A DNA stretch of 64,000 bases, taken from contig NZ_JALKAN010000001.1 in NCBI RefSeq assembly GCF_023015965.1, forward strand, positions 1,572,160-1,636,159, in the 5' to 3' direction. The notes beneath the pieces were generated by a model. It was not told the DNA's origin. It did not search any database and saw only the letters and a list, made by a program, of their open reading frames with translations. Shown here one piece after another: positions 53,494 to 62,693 of the stretch (its first letter is position 1; each line of letters opens with the position of its first letter). A program made the translations under genes and the position numbers. The stretch is from Allomuricauda sp. F6463D (lineage in GTDB: Bacteria > Bacteroidota > Bacteroidia > Flavobacteriales > Flavobacteriaceae).

Positions 53494-54942
53494 TCAATTT
53501 GAATTTTTAAAAATCTGGCGTACTTCCCTGTAAACCCTTTCAAAATTCTCCTGCAGCTCTTCATTTGAATACAGTTTCTTTTGTTCCGGAAGTGCTTTTT
53601 CAATATTCGGCAGCCTAAACCGAATCTTTTTGTCCTTACCATCAGCGAATGCAATGAACTCTCCCTGTTTCAATCTGAAGAAAATATCTGCCCTACGTTT
53701 GGAAACTTCTTTTTCCCCTTTGGTGATTCGCCTTTCAAAACTGAGCCCACTACTTTTACTGATACTTTTGGTAGGCTGCTTTATGAGCTCAAAAAAACGT
53801 TCATAGTATTTAGCGGTGTCGGGGTCGTTCACCTTACCAAAGAACTGATAGGATAGATTGCTTAATATCGCCTTACTGGCCTTATCTCCATACATCATAT
53901 CATTTTGGATTTTGTCCTGCATGACATAGACCGTAGCGATGTCATAGCTTCGTAAAGTGGCCGGGATTCGGTGCATGTTCAATAACCGAATGGTAGGTGC
54001 TTCTTCCATCATCAAAAATGAAGGCTTTGCATTTCGCACACTCATTTGTTTGGTTATCGTATGGACTATAGTAGCTATAATGGGAGAATAAGCCGATTCG
54101 TATTTGGGATTGTTCACTACAGAGATAACACCTGGTTTTTCCTGGCTATTGATACCCAAAGGCACTTCATCTGCCGATAATGCCATAAAAATACGTTGTG
54201 TACTTATCTTTTTAAAGGCATTGGCCAGAGTGCTTTTCACCCCTGCGGTCTGTCTATCGGAATCCTTACCGCTGATAAAGGCATCTGCCATGGCCCTTGC
54301 CGTTACGTTACTTTCCAAAAAAACAATCAGGCTATCGGTATCCAAAAGTTGATAAATGGCAATTAAATGGGGCAAGGTACAGTATTGAGGGTACGATGTT
54401 TTAAGTTTCCAAATCAATCCACTGACCAAACCCTCTGCGGCATCGGTAAAAAACTTGGTGGTCCCTGTATTGCCCGATTCTTTTTGCTCCAATAAGTTTT
54501 CAATCAATACCCTCGACACTTCATTGACATTTTCCTCATTTTCCATATAACGGGGAGCAATGGGATTTACCCTATGAAAAATGGTATCAAACGAAACAAT
54601 GTAAAATGGGATATTGGCAATTTTGAACAAGGGACAGGCAATCTCTGTCAGTTCAAAATGTTTATAATCGTGAATCACACCGCAGAATCCATGATTGCTG
54701 AAATGTCTTAGAAAGTTATAGACCACACTTTCCGTTTTTCCACTCCCTGCCGAACCTATTATGGATACGCCACGCTTGATATTGTCAATCCTGAGCTTGC
54801 CCGATTTGACCTTGAAGCGAACCCGGTATTTTTTATCTGCCCTATCATTTTGGTCACCGTACAGGAACACATACAGTACAGTGGATATGGATACCACCGG
54901 AACTACTAGATATAGAATGATATGTGCCAATGACCAGTTCAT
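53494..54942 (-). CDS. Type IV coupling protein (TraG/VirD4-like) for mobilisation
   Basis: A 482-residue ATPase with an N-terminal membrane anchor (LAHIILYLVVPVVSISTVLYVFLYG), Walker A GSAGSGKTES at about residues 62-70 and Walker B PSFLMMEEAPTIRLL. Other VirD4-type blocks are CGVIHDYKHFEL and NLSYQFFGKVNDPDTAKYYERFF. It is shorter than CTnDOT TraG and fits the coupling proteins carried by Bacteroidetes mobilisable elements. It delivers relaxase-bound DNA to the conjugation channel; since the tra channel genes are missing here, transfer would need a helper. It overlaps the relaxase-type gene by 4 bp. Confidence 0.92.
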   Translation of the reverse strand: MNWSLAHIILYLVVPVVSISTVLYVFLYGDQNDRADKKYRVRFKVKSGKLRIDNIKRGVSIIGSAGSGKTESVVYNFLRHFSNHGFCGVIHDYKHFELTEIACPLFKIANIPFYIVSFDTIFHRVNPIAPRYMENEENVNEVSRVLIENLLEQKESGNTGTTKFFTDAAEGLVSGLIWKLKTSYPQYCTLPHLIAIYQLLDTDSLIVFLESNVTARAMADAFISGKDSDRQTAGVKSTLANAFKKISTQRIFMALSADEVPLGINSQEKPGVISVVNNPKYESAYSPIIATIVHTITKQMSVRNAKPSFLMMEEAPTIRLLNMHRIPATLRSYDIATVYVMQDKIQNDMMYGDKASKAILSNLSYQFFGKVNDPDTAKYYERFFELIKQPTKSISKSSGLSFERRITKGEKEVSKRRADIFFRLKQGEFIAFADGKDKKIRFRLPNIEKALPEQKKLYSNEELQENFERVYREVRQIFKNSN

Positions 54943-55967
54943 ACACCAATGGAGCTTGATTTTAGGGCAACGTCAACCCCTCTTTTCAGTCTTTTAAAAG
55001 CTCTAATGGCCAATTGTGCCTTATTGGTCGGAATGTTCATCATGGGCACTCCCGATTTGCCCAAGATTTTAAAAGCTGCTACCTTTTCGTTGGCAGGTAA
55101 TCCCATTAATACCGAAAAATAGCGTTTTGGATTTTTGATAAAATCCTTTTTAGCCTGATAGGTTTCCGCATAGTTCCGTTTGTACCCGAATTGCTTGTCA
55201 AAGGTCTTTTCAGCCTTGGCAAAAAACGTATCCCTATCAAAACCTCTTTTGACATTTTTCCCGTTCATGACCACTTCCGAAGCTTTGTATTTGCTCCCAG
55301 GGGACAAGCTCACGGAATTGGAAGCATCCTTTCGGCTTACAATGATATGGATATGGCTTTGGTTACCCTCTTTTTTCATGCCTTGTACTATCCGCTTTCC
55401 GTTTTGCCTGTGGGGAGCTTCTTTTTCCAGTTGACTGATTTTGTATTTCAATTTTAAAATGTCGCCATCCATTTTGCTTGTTTCAATTCTTCGGATGTCT
55501 TGCTTCAACTGAAGTATTTTGGTGGCATAAGGTTGGTTCTCTTTTACCTGAAAATCTGTTCCCTTGAACTTTCGTTGGTGTTCAATCTTCGCATAGTATT
55601 TTATATCATCAATGGTAATGGGTCTGCCATTGATTTCTCTATGGAACGATGCCACATAATCCTTCATCACCTCGCGGGTATAGGCTTTTAAATCGCTGCT
55701 GCTGTTTTGTAATTGTTTGAGTTCATATTTGCTCGGGCTTATGGTTACGGAATAATATTTGGGTTCGGTCTTTTTCAGTTTTGCCGTGTTGCCATCAATT
55801 TCCTTGACCACTTCTTTGGTTGATATCTCATCTCCATATTGATTGAAAAAATGTTCCATGTTCTGTTGTTCCAAACCCTGATTTTCTTTTTCTAGATAGT
55901 CTACGTAATCAGCGACACTCTGTGAATATGAGCCGCCTAACTTTTGCGGTGTAATGGTTATGTACAT
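54939..55967 (-). CDS. DUF5712-type mobilisation relaxase (MobB-like)
   Basis: A 342-residue protein beginning MYITITPQKLGGSYSQSVADYVDYLEKE, the standard DUF5712 N-terminus. The motif SHIHIIVSRKDA has the HxH pattern used by relaxases for metal binding, and YYSVTISPSKYEL is another conserved block. In Bacteroidetes these proteins nick oriT together with a BfmA/BtgA-type partner. Both partners flank it here (BfmA/BtgA upstream by 6 bp, coupling protein downstream). Confidence 0.87.
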   Translation of the reverse strand: MYITITPQKLGGSYSQSVADYVDYLEKENQGLEQQNMEHFFNQYGDEISTKEVVKEIDGNTAKLKKTEPKYYSVTISPSKYELKQLQNSSSDLKAYTREVMKDYVASFHREINGRPITIDDIKYYAKIEHQRKFKGTDFQVKENQPYATKILQLKQDIRRIETSKMDGDILKLKYKISQLEKEAPHRQNGKRIVQGMKKEGNQSHIHIIVSRKDASNSVSLSPGSKYKASEVVMNGKNVKRGFDRDTFFAKAEKTFDKQFGYKRNYAETYQAKKDFIKNPKRYFSVLMGLPANEKVAAFKILGKSGVPMMNIPTNKAQLAIRAFKRLKRGVDVALKSSSIGV

Positions 55968-55973
55968 GCTGTC

Positions 55974-56369
55974 CTATATTTGATTGTCATTGTCTCTCTT
56001 TTCCTGAAATCTCACTTTCTTTTCCTCAACACGGTTCTTTTCGACCAACAGCGGTTTGTTTTTGGGTTCTGCTTCCTGAAACAACGATTGCATCATGGCC
56101 ACGGTGGGACGTGTCTGACTTTTTTCCATATCCCTTAGAATGGCAATGACCGCACTTACCCGTTTTTTAATGAGGTTTTCAAGCGTATGGACAGTTGGAC
56201 CAATTGACTCTTTTGGGGACAGGTTATTTGTCTCAAAAAAGTCCAGCATCATAAGTAAGGTCATGGAATTGGACGCACCCATTTTCTTGCTGAACACTCG
56301 AAATTTATCCGCAACCGATACCTTAAAACTGATAGTGGTAAATTGTTCTTTTTCGTATCCGTTGTCCAT
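55974..56369 (-). CDS. BfmA/BtgA family mobilisation protein
   Basis: A 131-residue accessory mobilisation protein with a ribbon/helix-type N-terminal region (FTTISFKVSVADKFRVFSKKMGASNSMTLLMMLDFFETNNLSP) and a charged helical C-terminus. BfmA/BtgA proteins bind oriT and recruit the relaxase. First gene of the three-gene mob operon, directly downstream of the candidate oriT. Confidence 0.88.
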   Translation of the reverse strand: MDNGYEKEQFTTISFKVSVADKFRVFSKKMGASNSMTLLMMLDFFETNNLSPKESIGPTVHTLENLIKKRVSAVIAILRDMEKSQTRPTVAMMQSLFQEAEPKNKPLLVEKNRVEEKKVRFQEKRDNDNQI

Positions 56370-56690
56370 TTTTACTTTAAAAATTCATTGGTTTTATTGG
56401 GCTGAACGCCTTTTTACTCTAAAAACCACTACTTCAAATATTATCTCAGTTAAAATAATTTTTTAAACCACTGTATTACAGTATTTTAAAAACAAGAGGC
56501 TTGTTGAAACATCGCGCAGCGTGTTACCCTCTTGCTATTCCGTTTTCCCACGCACACGGGGAAAGCGCCATACCTATCCCAAGGTATAGGCCTTGACATC
56601 CACAATACCACTAAATGGGAATTTTAAGACGTTGAAAAGTTTGGTTTTGGAAAAAATGCAAGAAAATCGCCGATGGGCTGTATATCTTCA
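56370..56690. other. Candidate origin of transfer (oriT)
   Basis: The non-coding gap upstream of the mob operon contains two inverted repeats: TTTCCC (56544-56549) with GGGAAA (56559-56564) around a GC-rich loop, and CCTATCCC with GGTATAGG (56573-56590, one mismatch). The local G+C jump and hairpins next to mob genes are what is expected of an oriT. The nick site cannot be placed from sequence. Confidence 0.6.
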
Positions 56691-56720
56691 AATAAAAAGG
56701 GAACCTATATAGTTCCCTTT
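56691..56720 (-). terminator. Terminator after radC-like gene
   Basis: Perfect 9-bp stem AAAGGGAAC/GTTCCCTTT (56696-56704 with 56712-56720), 7-nt loop, followed on the minus strand by a T-tract. Confidence 0.85.
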
Positions 56721-56748
56721 ACTGAAATTGAGGTGTACCTCCCTTCGG

Positions 56749-57198
56749 TTACAAAACGCCTTGATCGGCAAAACTGTAGTATTTCCCGTCGGGGGCTAGG
56801 ATGATATGGTCAAGGACCTTGACATCGAAGAGCTGTGCGGCCCGTTGGATTTTTTGGGTGATATCCTTGTCTGGTTGGCTGGCCTGCAGTTTTCCACTGG
56901 GATGGTTGTGCGCGAGCAGAATCCCAACGGAAAGGGTCTTGAGCACTACGGCAAAGAGGATTCGCAGATCCACCAAGGTTCCTGTGATTCCGCCCTGCGA
57001 TATTTGATAGATGCCTTTGACCTTGTTACTGTTATTGAGCAGGACGATCTTAAAGGATTCATGTACGGCGATGGTATCTTTGTTCCATGTTTGGAAGAGC
57101 AGTTCCGTGGCATCCTTGGAGCATTTTATCTGTTTCCAAAAGGGGGCTGGTATGCGTTCTTTGTAGCGTATGCTGATTTCATTAACTTGTGTTCCCAT
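56749..57198 (-). CDS. RadC/JAB-domain family protein of the mobile element
   Basis: A protein of about 149 residues with the JAB/MPN metalloprotease-like motif (LLAHNHPSGKLQASQPD) preceded by VHESFKIVLLNNSNKV. Element-borne RadC-like genes are a standard companion of conjugative transposons; the name derives from DNA repair but the role is unclear. The frame extends to a GTG at 57249; the ATG at 57198 (MGTQVNEISIRYKERI) is preferred because it follows a clear upstream gap. It lies in a small operon after ssb, separated by a terminator. Confidence 0.87.
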   Translation of the reverse strand: MGTQVNEISIRYKERIPAPFWKQIKCSKDATELLFQTWNKDTIAVHESFKIVLLNNSNKVKGIYQISQGGITGTLVDLRILFAVVLKTLSVGILLAHNHPSGKLQASQPDKDITQKIQRAAQLFDVKVLDHIILAPDGKYYSFADQGVL

Positions 57199-57224
57199 TG
57201 TAATTTCTTTTAAAGGGTTATGAT

Positions 57225-57264
57225 GAAAAAAGAGGGCGAGACTTTCCACGGTGTACGCCCTCTT
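57225..57264 (-). terminator. Terminator between ssb and radC
   Basis: Stem AGAGGGCG/CGCCCTCT (57231-57238 with 57256-57263), 17-nt loop, followed on the minus strand by a run of T. Confidence 0.8.
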
Positions 57265-57285
57265 CCATTTTAAGGTTTGACGCCA

Positions 57286-57696
57286 TTAGGCTGTTTTTTC
57301 CGTTTTGGGCTTCTTGGCTTTGGGATCTTTGCCCTTTGGCGTTTGCTTATCTCCATCGCTTTCCTTGCCTCCCAGCAGCAAGATTTCGGTGGCCACGATT
57401 TCGGTCACATAGACCTTGACGTCCATGTCATTGGTATAGCTTCGGGATACCAGTTTGCCCTCGATGGCGATTTCCTTGCCCTTGTGGGCATACTGTTCGA
57501 TGACCTCCGCCCTTTTGTCCCAGGCGACCACGTTGTGCCATTGGGTGGACTGTACCTTTTCCCCTTTGGCGTTTTTGTAATACTCATTGGTGGCCAAGGC
57601 AAAACGTACCGTTTTGCTACCGCTCTCTAAAATGGAGATTTTGGGATCGTTACCGATATTCCCGATCAATTGGACTTTGTTTCTCAATGTACTCAT
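57286..57696 (-). CDS. ssb: Single-stranded DNA-binding protein
   Basis: A 136-residue Ssb. The OB-fold core is intact (MSTLRNKVQLIGNIGNDPKI; VRFALATNEYYKNAKGEKVQSTQWHNVVAWDKRAEVIEQYAHKGKEIAIEGKL), but the acidic C-terminal tail of housekeeping Ssb proteins is replaced by a Lys-rich end (KPKTEKTA). Element-encoded Ssb proteins protect transferred single-stranded DNA. The lack of an acidic tip suggests it does not recruit host partners. Confidence 0.93.
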   Translation of the reverse strand: MSTLRNKVQLIGNIGNDPKISILESGSKTVRFALATNEYYKNAKGEKVQSTQWHNVVAWDKRAEVIEQYAHKGKEIAIEGKLVSRSYTNDMDVKVYVTEIVATEILLLGGKESDGDKQTPKGKDPKAKKPKTEKTA

Positions 57697-57707
57697 GATT
57701 AAAAAAT

Positions 57708-57845
57708 TTAAAGATTAGAATTATATGAAGCCCTATCCGTCAGGGCGTTGAAAACTGATTTACTTATTATATCCAGAGCGTTTTCCTTTTTGTTTCTTTT
57801 TAACTTTTGAAGTGCTCCCGTTTTATTGTTTTCGTATGATTTCAT
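57708..57845 (-). CDS. Small hypothetical protein (45 aa) upstream of ssb
   Basis: A short frame (ATG at 57845, TAA at 57708) translating to a basic, Asn/Lys-rich peptide, MKSYENNKTGALQKLKRNK to ALTDRASYNSNL. It ends 11 bp before the ssb start on the same strand, consistent with an operon leader gene. Coding status rests on position and reasonable composition only. Confidence 0.45.
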   Translation of the reverse strand: MKSYENNKTGALQKLKRNKKENALDIISKSVFNALTDRASYNSNL

Positions 57846-58471
57846 CGTTATTGTTTTAAATGATTTACTTCCCATAGTGCCGTCACGTATCCTTTTTGTT
57901 GCTGATCGAGGTACAACCTCCAGGCTTGTACAAGGGCGTATAAAAAGCGTAGCGGCTTTATGCCGCCCACAAGGCTGGAGGTTGTTGTTTTGCCATCAAA
58001 AGGAAGCACGGACGGCTTGGGCAAGGGAATCAAGAACGGAAAATTCGAAAGAAATGGGAGTCAGGTCAAAAACATAGGCATAACATGTTGGGCGGGCCGG
58101 GTAACAACTTCATTTTACCCAGCCAAGTTATTATACAATGTCAGGAGTTTCCATCCATCACCTCGATCAAGAGGTAAACCAGTAATTCAGTCTCAACTTA
58201 GGTCAATGACTTGGTCGGCTTCCATAGAATTTTTTAAAAGAAAGGGAAGTTATTCATAACAATTAATTAAAAACTAAGTCCAGATAACGACATGTTACTT
58301 GAATAGATTTGTGGGCTTAATGTAAATTAAGGTGTCCCATTCCACTCTTGAAAATGATTCATTTCTTATCCTGTATGCAAAAAAACGGGCATAGTATACC
58401 ACCTTTGGCGGATCAAAGTGAGCCACGAACAAAATCGATTCTATTTGAGCGTTGCGATGGCTTCTTTTGTA
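57846..58471. other. Non-coding region with hairpins, between ssb operon and IS21 remnant
   Basis: No convincing gene. It contains the 73-bp hairpin (57913-57985) and a second layered hairpin at 58080-58131 (ATAAC/GTTAT, TTGG/CCAA, GGGTAA/TTACCC). The various open frames here show no coding features, and one is only the hairpin translated. A copy of the tmRNA or tRNA-Asp 3' end was looked for as a right-hand junction and was not seen. Confidence 0.5.
57913..57985. other. Large near-perfect hairpin (73 bp)
   Basis: ACAACCTCCAG (57913-57923) pairs with CTGGAGGTTGT (57975-57985), then CTTGT with ACAAG after one G-G mismatch, then GGGCG with CGCCC and TATAAA with TTTATG inside. The structure is almost continuous from end to end. 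It lies upstream of the ssb operon. It could be a structured RNA leader, a single-strand initiation site for element replication, or a regulatory cruciform. Confidence 0.65.
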
Positions 58472-59255
58472 AAAAAGACCATGGCGAACAAATGGATAGG
58501 TATGCGAAGGGCAAAAGGATTTACAAATTGTACGGCGAGGGGGGCCAGTAAGCGACAAATCAGCAATGAACTTAGCATCTCCCGAAAAACTGTGGCCAAG
58601 TACATCGAGTGCTTGAAATGTTACAGGTCGGCACATGGCCAGGTCTAGGTGATGAGCCTAGAGGAGGTTCAGATGCTCTTCAAGACGGACCATAAGCCCA
58701 CGCACCTAATAGCAGTTCATTCCCTAATTGGACAAGGAACTCCACATAATGGGGGGGGGTCGCACCGGTTGCTCTAGGAAGAGTATTATGCAAAGCGTAC
58801 GAACGGGTTCAAGCTCTCCCAGTTTAGGTATTGGTGCCGTGGTTGGACCAAGGAGACTTCCCCTGTGAAGCACTGTGCTATCAGGCTAGAGACAAGTTCT
58901 TTACCAGTTTTACGATCAAAAAGCTCCATATAACGGATGAATATGCGAGGGTTCATAAACTCAAAGGATACCTACGCTTACTGGGCATCAGCCATTATAC
59001 TTACAAGGAGGCCTGTAAAAGCCAAAAACTAGAGGACTTTATTCAATGTATCGAGAACGCACTGTGGTTCTATGGCGGGGTCCCCCGAACCCTAGTGACC
59101 GACAACCTGAAGTCCGTCGTTACCAAGAGCAACAGCTACGAGCCGAAGGACAAGTCCATCGAGGAGAACGCGGTGCGCATTGTCTACACCAAGGTTCTCC
59201 CCCTTTACGCGACAACACCTTCCATAGTGTGGGCGATATCAACAGGACCATCCTG
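58472..59255 (+). pseudogene. istA: IS21-family transposase IstA, decayed
   Basis: Pieces of IstA occur in order but in different frames: the N-terminal HTH (MANKWIGMRR, then ASKRQISNELSISRKTVAKYIE), the segment around 58790-58850 (EEYYAKRTNGFKLSQFRYWCRGW, with a TAG just before it), and the catalytic region (SHYTYKEACKSQKLEDFIQC; WFYGGVPRTLVTDNLKSVVTK). The end jumps frame again at PLRDNTFHSVGDINRTI. A run of nine G at 58750-58758 marks one likely frameshift. At least four disruptions make it non-functional. No istB follows. Confidence 0.82.
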
Positions 59256-59455
59256 AGATGCCGAGGGATTCCAACCTCTACTCACAACCCTTGATTTCAT
59301 TAAGATTTCTTTGTCTATGCTTTTTTCATTAACCGAATTACAGACCACTTTAGGCAATCCAACTTCGTAGATGTCAAATTTAACTATAAACAGTAAAGCT
59401 TGACTATTGATCCTTTTTTTTAAAAACACCCATATTTCATAATATGAAGAACTTG

Positions 59456-61915
59456 TTATTTTTTGATAAAAGTCGATTTGTAAGTTGTATCGGCAGTCTG
59501 TATTCTAGTATAATAAATTCCTACTCTCAATGATGAAATATCAACGGTCAATGAATTATTACCAGAAATAAGACTGGACTTTTGACGCTTAACGATACTT
59601 CCGGAAGTATTATAAATTACGATTTCACTTTCTTGTTCAACAGCTGACTCTATCATATATGTGATTTGGTTTTGAGTAGGATTCGGGTATTGCACCATCG
59701 ACATTGAAACATCTTCATTTTCAGGCAATTTCAATGGAGAGGCATCATTAATGGTTAGTGCCTGTTTGCTAGCAATTTGGTTAAAATCCTCGAACATCCA
59801 ATTGGGTTGGTTAGGTGAGCTTCGTAATGTTACGGTATTGAAATTCCCTGCATCATCTGTTAAATCTGTCCCTGCTCCCTCATCCATGGCGAGCAATATT
59901 CTCGTATTTGCGTCGGCCACATAGGTTTCTAAAATATCTGGTGTAAAATTAGTGTTGAACCGTTCAATATCAGAAATCCTAATTTTGTCTATTTTCCCAT
60001 CAATATATCGTTCGTATCCATTCCAATACCTAGCTCCAATGTTCAAGGCATTTGTTGATGCGGTCAGGGCAAAGCCCGAATCGTTAGAGGTATCGGTCAA
60101 TTGTCCGTTCAAATATAGCTTGGTCGTATTGCCGCTTCTAGTAACCGCCACATGGACCCATTCATCAAAAGTGAGGTTCACAGAAGAGGCATCGGACTGT
60201 ACACTGGCAATAATATTGCCCGAAGCATCCCTTGCCGCAAATTTAATGGCATAATCCCCATTAGTATCGTCTATTAAAAAGAGGGAAAAAACCGTTTTTC
60301 TATCCATAATTACCGGATAAGTATTACTCGTCTTACTATCTACTTTCACCCAAGTTTCAATTGTATATGTGCTGGAAACATCAAAGTCATTGTTGGAATT
60401 ATCATAGACAAAAAAGGAATCATTTCCATCAAAATCAAGAAAAGTAATATCATAAGGGACCTCAACATCCTTGGTTACGGAATAACTGTTCAAATAATAA
60501 TTTCCATCAGTTTTCGCCCTTACCCTGTATGTGTATGTCCCACCAGAACTTACGGTCCTAGTATATGAGGTGGAAGTGATATTGTTGTCCAATGTGGTAA
60601 AGCTTCCTCCATTTACACTTTCTTGAAGCTCAAAAGCATCCCAATTTAATTGATTACTGGTTTTCCAGTTCAGTGTAAAGGTTTTTTGACCTGATGATGT
60701 AGTCTCTGTGAATACTGGATCCGGAAGAAGATCAAAGACAGCTCCCGTAACGCTGGTATAACCTCCTGCATTGAAGGAATTCTGTAGCCTGTACCAAGCA
60801 TTATTGGTACCCCACCAGCCCATGTTCAAGTGATAATAATACTCACTTTCGGGGTCTCCTTCATTATAACGGTAACCATCACATACCGGTGCATGCCCTG
60901 ATCCGTTTGTGGCATATATGGCCAAAGGTACGGGATGTTCGTTTTCGATGTTTTCCCTCAATCTGTCCCAAAAACTAGCCCAACTGGGAGTTTGATAATG
61001 ACCAGAAAATCTAAAATAGGAATCGGCTGCATCCGGAATCCGGTTGATATGACTTGTGGATCCACTCGCTTCATAATCCATGTCCAATGCGGTGGCGGTA
61101 TGGAATGAAATATATCCCATTGCTTTTTGTTGGGCCAAGGAAGAGGGTTGGTACATGTATTCGTCCAACATGTTTGCATAGTCATACTGGGCATTGCCAA
61201 AATTTGCGGTCCAACTGGTTTGGGAACTCCCCTGATTATCATAGTTAGTATGGGAACCCACTCCTGTTTCTGGCCACTCGTAATAGTGGAGAATCATGCT
61301 GAGGGAAGTGGCCACACAACCGGGGGAATAGTGGTTGGGCGTATAATAATTACCAACATAAACAGGCAAACTGTTCTGATCGTAACAATTGACACCTCCC
61401 CATACACTCGACAGTATCTTTCCGTGCTGAACAAGGCTTGACGTGCTAACACTATAAGTGTCCGGAGATTTGCCCACGGTCTTCTTAGTCGTTAATCGTT
61501 CCCAGGCCAGTCGGTTTTTGAGCTTTTCTTTACTAAGTTCCTTATTTGATTTTCGGTTCATGGATGCCATGCTATTTTCCATGTCCCCTTTTATTAAACC
61601 AAGCAGTGTATTATCCGGTGAATCTTGAAAGTGAAAATTGGACTCATCTGAAAAAGAAATGACAGGATAGAAGTCTTTGGAAGGGGCAAAAACAACAAAT
61701 CCTTTGGGTTTCAAGCTCACCACATAGGCAAGAAGTGTGTTATTGGTGTTACGCAGTTCCTGTATCCCTGCAGGTTCTAGATTCGTTGTTTTGTTCAGTT
61801 GCTGAATCTCAATGAAGCCATTGGTGTATTCAAACAGTTCATTTTTGTTAATCTGTGACTGTGCACAGAAGGGAACAATAAAAATGAGGGCAAGAAAAAA
61901 TAGTTTAGCTTTCAT
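59456..61915 (-). CDS. Secreted C10-family cysteine peptidase with LamG and type IX sorting domains
   Basis: An 819-residue secreted protein: signal peptide (MKAKLFFLALIFIVPFCAQSQ), a propeptide-like region, and a streptopain-type C10 peptidase domain with catalytic Cys at about residue 200 (HYSPGCVATSLSMILHYYEWP) and His at about 345 (NGSGHAPVCDGYRY), then NMGWWGTNNAWYRL. A fibronectin-III-like stretch, a LamG domain (WVHVAVTRSGNTTKLYLNGQL) and a C-terminal type IX secretion sorting domain (MVQYPNPTQNQITY to GIYYTRIQTADTTYKSTFIKK) follow. It should be exported and anchored or released at the cell surface, for protein degradation. Confidence 0.9.
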   Translation of the reverse strand: MKAKLFFLALIFIVPFCAQSQINKNELFEYTNGFIEIQQLNKTTNLEPAGIQELRNTNNTLLAYVVSLKPKGFVVFAPSKDFYPVISFSDESNFHFQDSPDNTLLGLIKGDMENSMASMNRKSNKELSKEKLKNRLAWERLTTKKTVGKSPDTYSVSTSSLVQHGKILSSVWGGVNCYDQNSLPVYVGNYYTPNHYSPGCVATSLSMILHYYEWPETGVGSHTNYDNQGSSQTSWTANFGNAQYDYANMLDEYMYQPSSLAQQKAMGYISFHTATALDMDYEASGSTSHINRIPDAADSYFRFSGHYQTPSWASFWDRLRENIENEHPVPLAIYATNGSGHAPVCDGYRYNEGDPESEYYYHLNMGWWGTNNAWYRLQNSFNAGGYTSVTGAVFDLLPDPVFTETTSSGQKTFTLNWKTSNQLNWDAFELQESVNGGSFTTLDNNITSTSYTRTVSSGGTYTYRVRAKTDGNYYLNSYSVTKDVEVPYDITFLDFDGNDSFFVYDNSNNDFDVSSTYTIETWVKVDSKTSNTYPVIMDRKTVFSLFLIDDTNGDYAIKFAARDASGNIIASVQSDASSVNLTFDEWVHVAVTRSGNTTKLYLNGQLTDTSNDSGFALTASTNALNIGARYWNGYERYIDGKIDKIRISDIERFNTNFTPDILETYVADANTRILLAMDEGAGTDLTDDAGNFNTVTLRSSPNQPNWMFEDFNQIASKQALTINDASPLKLPENEDVSMSMVQYPNPTQNQITYMIESAVEQESEIVIYNTSGSIVKRQKSSLISGNNSLTVDISSLRVGIYYTRIQTADTTYKSTFIKK

Positions 61916-61977
61916 AATAGGTAAAGGATTGGTTATTTAACTCGTATTCTGGTGTACCATGGCACATTCTTTAGGTT

Positions 61978-62688
61978 TTAGTTCACTTTAAATTGGAAGA
62001 TTTCGGAATGCGAAGTATTGTTTTCAGTATCACGGCTTACAATTTTCCAATAGTAAATCGTGCCATTGCCAGAAGAAATGGAAACATTTAGTGAACTCTC
62101 GGCAACAGTATTTTCAAAATGGACAGGAGGGGTCACGGTATCAAAATAAACATCAAATTCCATCAAATCGCCATCTAGGTCATTTCCATTCCAGGACAGT
62201 GTCAACAAATCGGATGAAGTGTCTATATTGGCCCCGGTTTTGGGATTGATGGCCTCGGCCGGAAAAGGAGCATACGTTTCTGTCCCCTCCCCTGCATTGT
62301 AAAATTTCCAAAGGGGACTCCATGCTGTCTCGGATACCCCGTCGGCTTTTGATTCTATCTGCCAGGAATAGGGGGTATTCCTTTGGAGTTTTGCAGTAAT
62401 GGAAACACCATTGGTGTTCAATGTTTGTGTCTGTCCAATTATCAAATTTTTAATGTGAAGAGTATAGCTGTCTGTATGGTCAGAAGAATTCCATTCAAAT
62501 GTGACCTCACTTTCCAATTCAGAAAGGATGTTGCCCTCAAGGCAGACCTCATTCTCGTAGGGAAATACCAAGGTAGCGGCTTCTGGATTTTCTATGACCG
62601 GATCGGGAACTTCACTTTCTCCGTCCCCACCGCTACAGGAAACCAATAAGATAAAAAGGCCAATTAGTAATGTTAGGTATTTGAGCAT
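61978..62688 (-). CDS. Surface lipoprotein with fibronectin-III-like domains
   Basis: A 236-residue lipoprotein with signal MLKYLTLLIGLFILLVSC (lipobox VSC) and two fibronectin-type-III-like modules (VTFEWNSSDHTDSYTLHIKNL; LTLSWNGNDLDGDLMEFDVYFD then YYWKIVSRDTENN). It lies 5 bp upstream of the LamG protein gene's stop in the same orientation and 62 bp from the C10 peptidase gene, so the three may form an operon. Presumed adhesion or substrate binding at the surface; no enzyme motif. Confidence 0.83.
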   Translation of the reverse strand: MLKYLTLLIGLFILLVSCSGGDGESEVPDPVIENPEAATLVFPYENEVCLEGNILSELESEVTFEWNSSDHTDSYTLHIKNLIIGQTQTLNTNGVSITAKLQRNTPYSWQIESKADGVSETAWSPLWKFYNAGEGTETYAPFPAEAINPKTGANIDTSSDLLTLSWNGNDLDGDLMEFDVYFDTVTPPVHFENTVAESSLNVSISSGNGTIYYWKIVSRDTENNTSHSEIFQFKVN

Positions 62689-62693
62689 TGAAA

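Noticed and set aside
58295..58636. Minus-strand 113-aa open frame
   Set aside because: Antisense to the IS21 istA remnant and the non-coding region; no family features.
57700..59455. Right-hand attachment site matching the tmRNA or tRNA-Asp 3' end
   Set aside because: Read through for GGTTCGAATCCC, CGGCTCC and CCGTCCAGACC words; none found, so the right boundary of the element is not defined.
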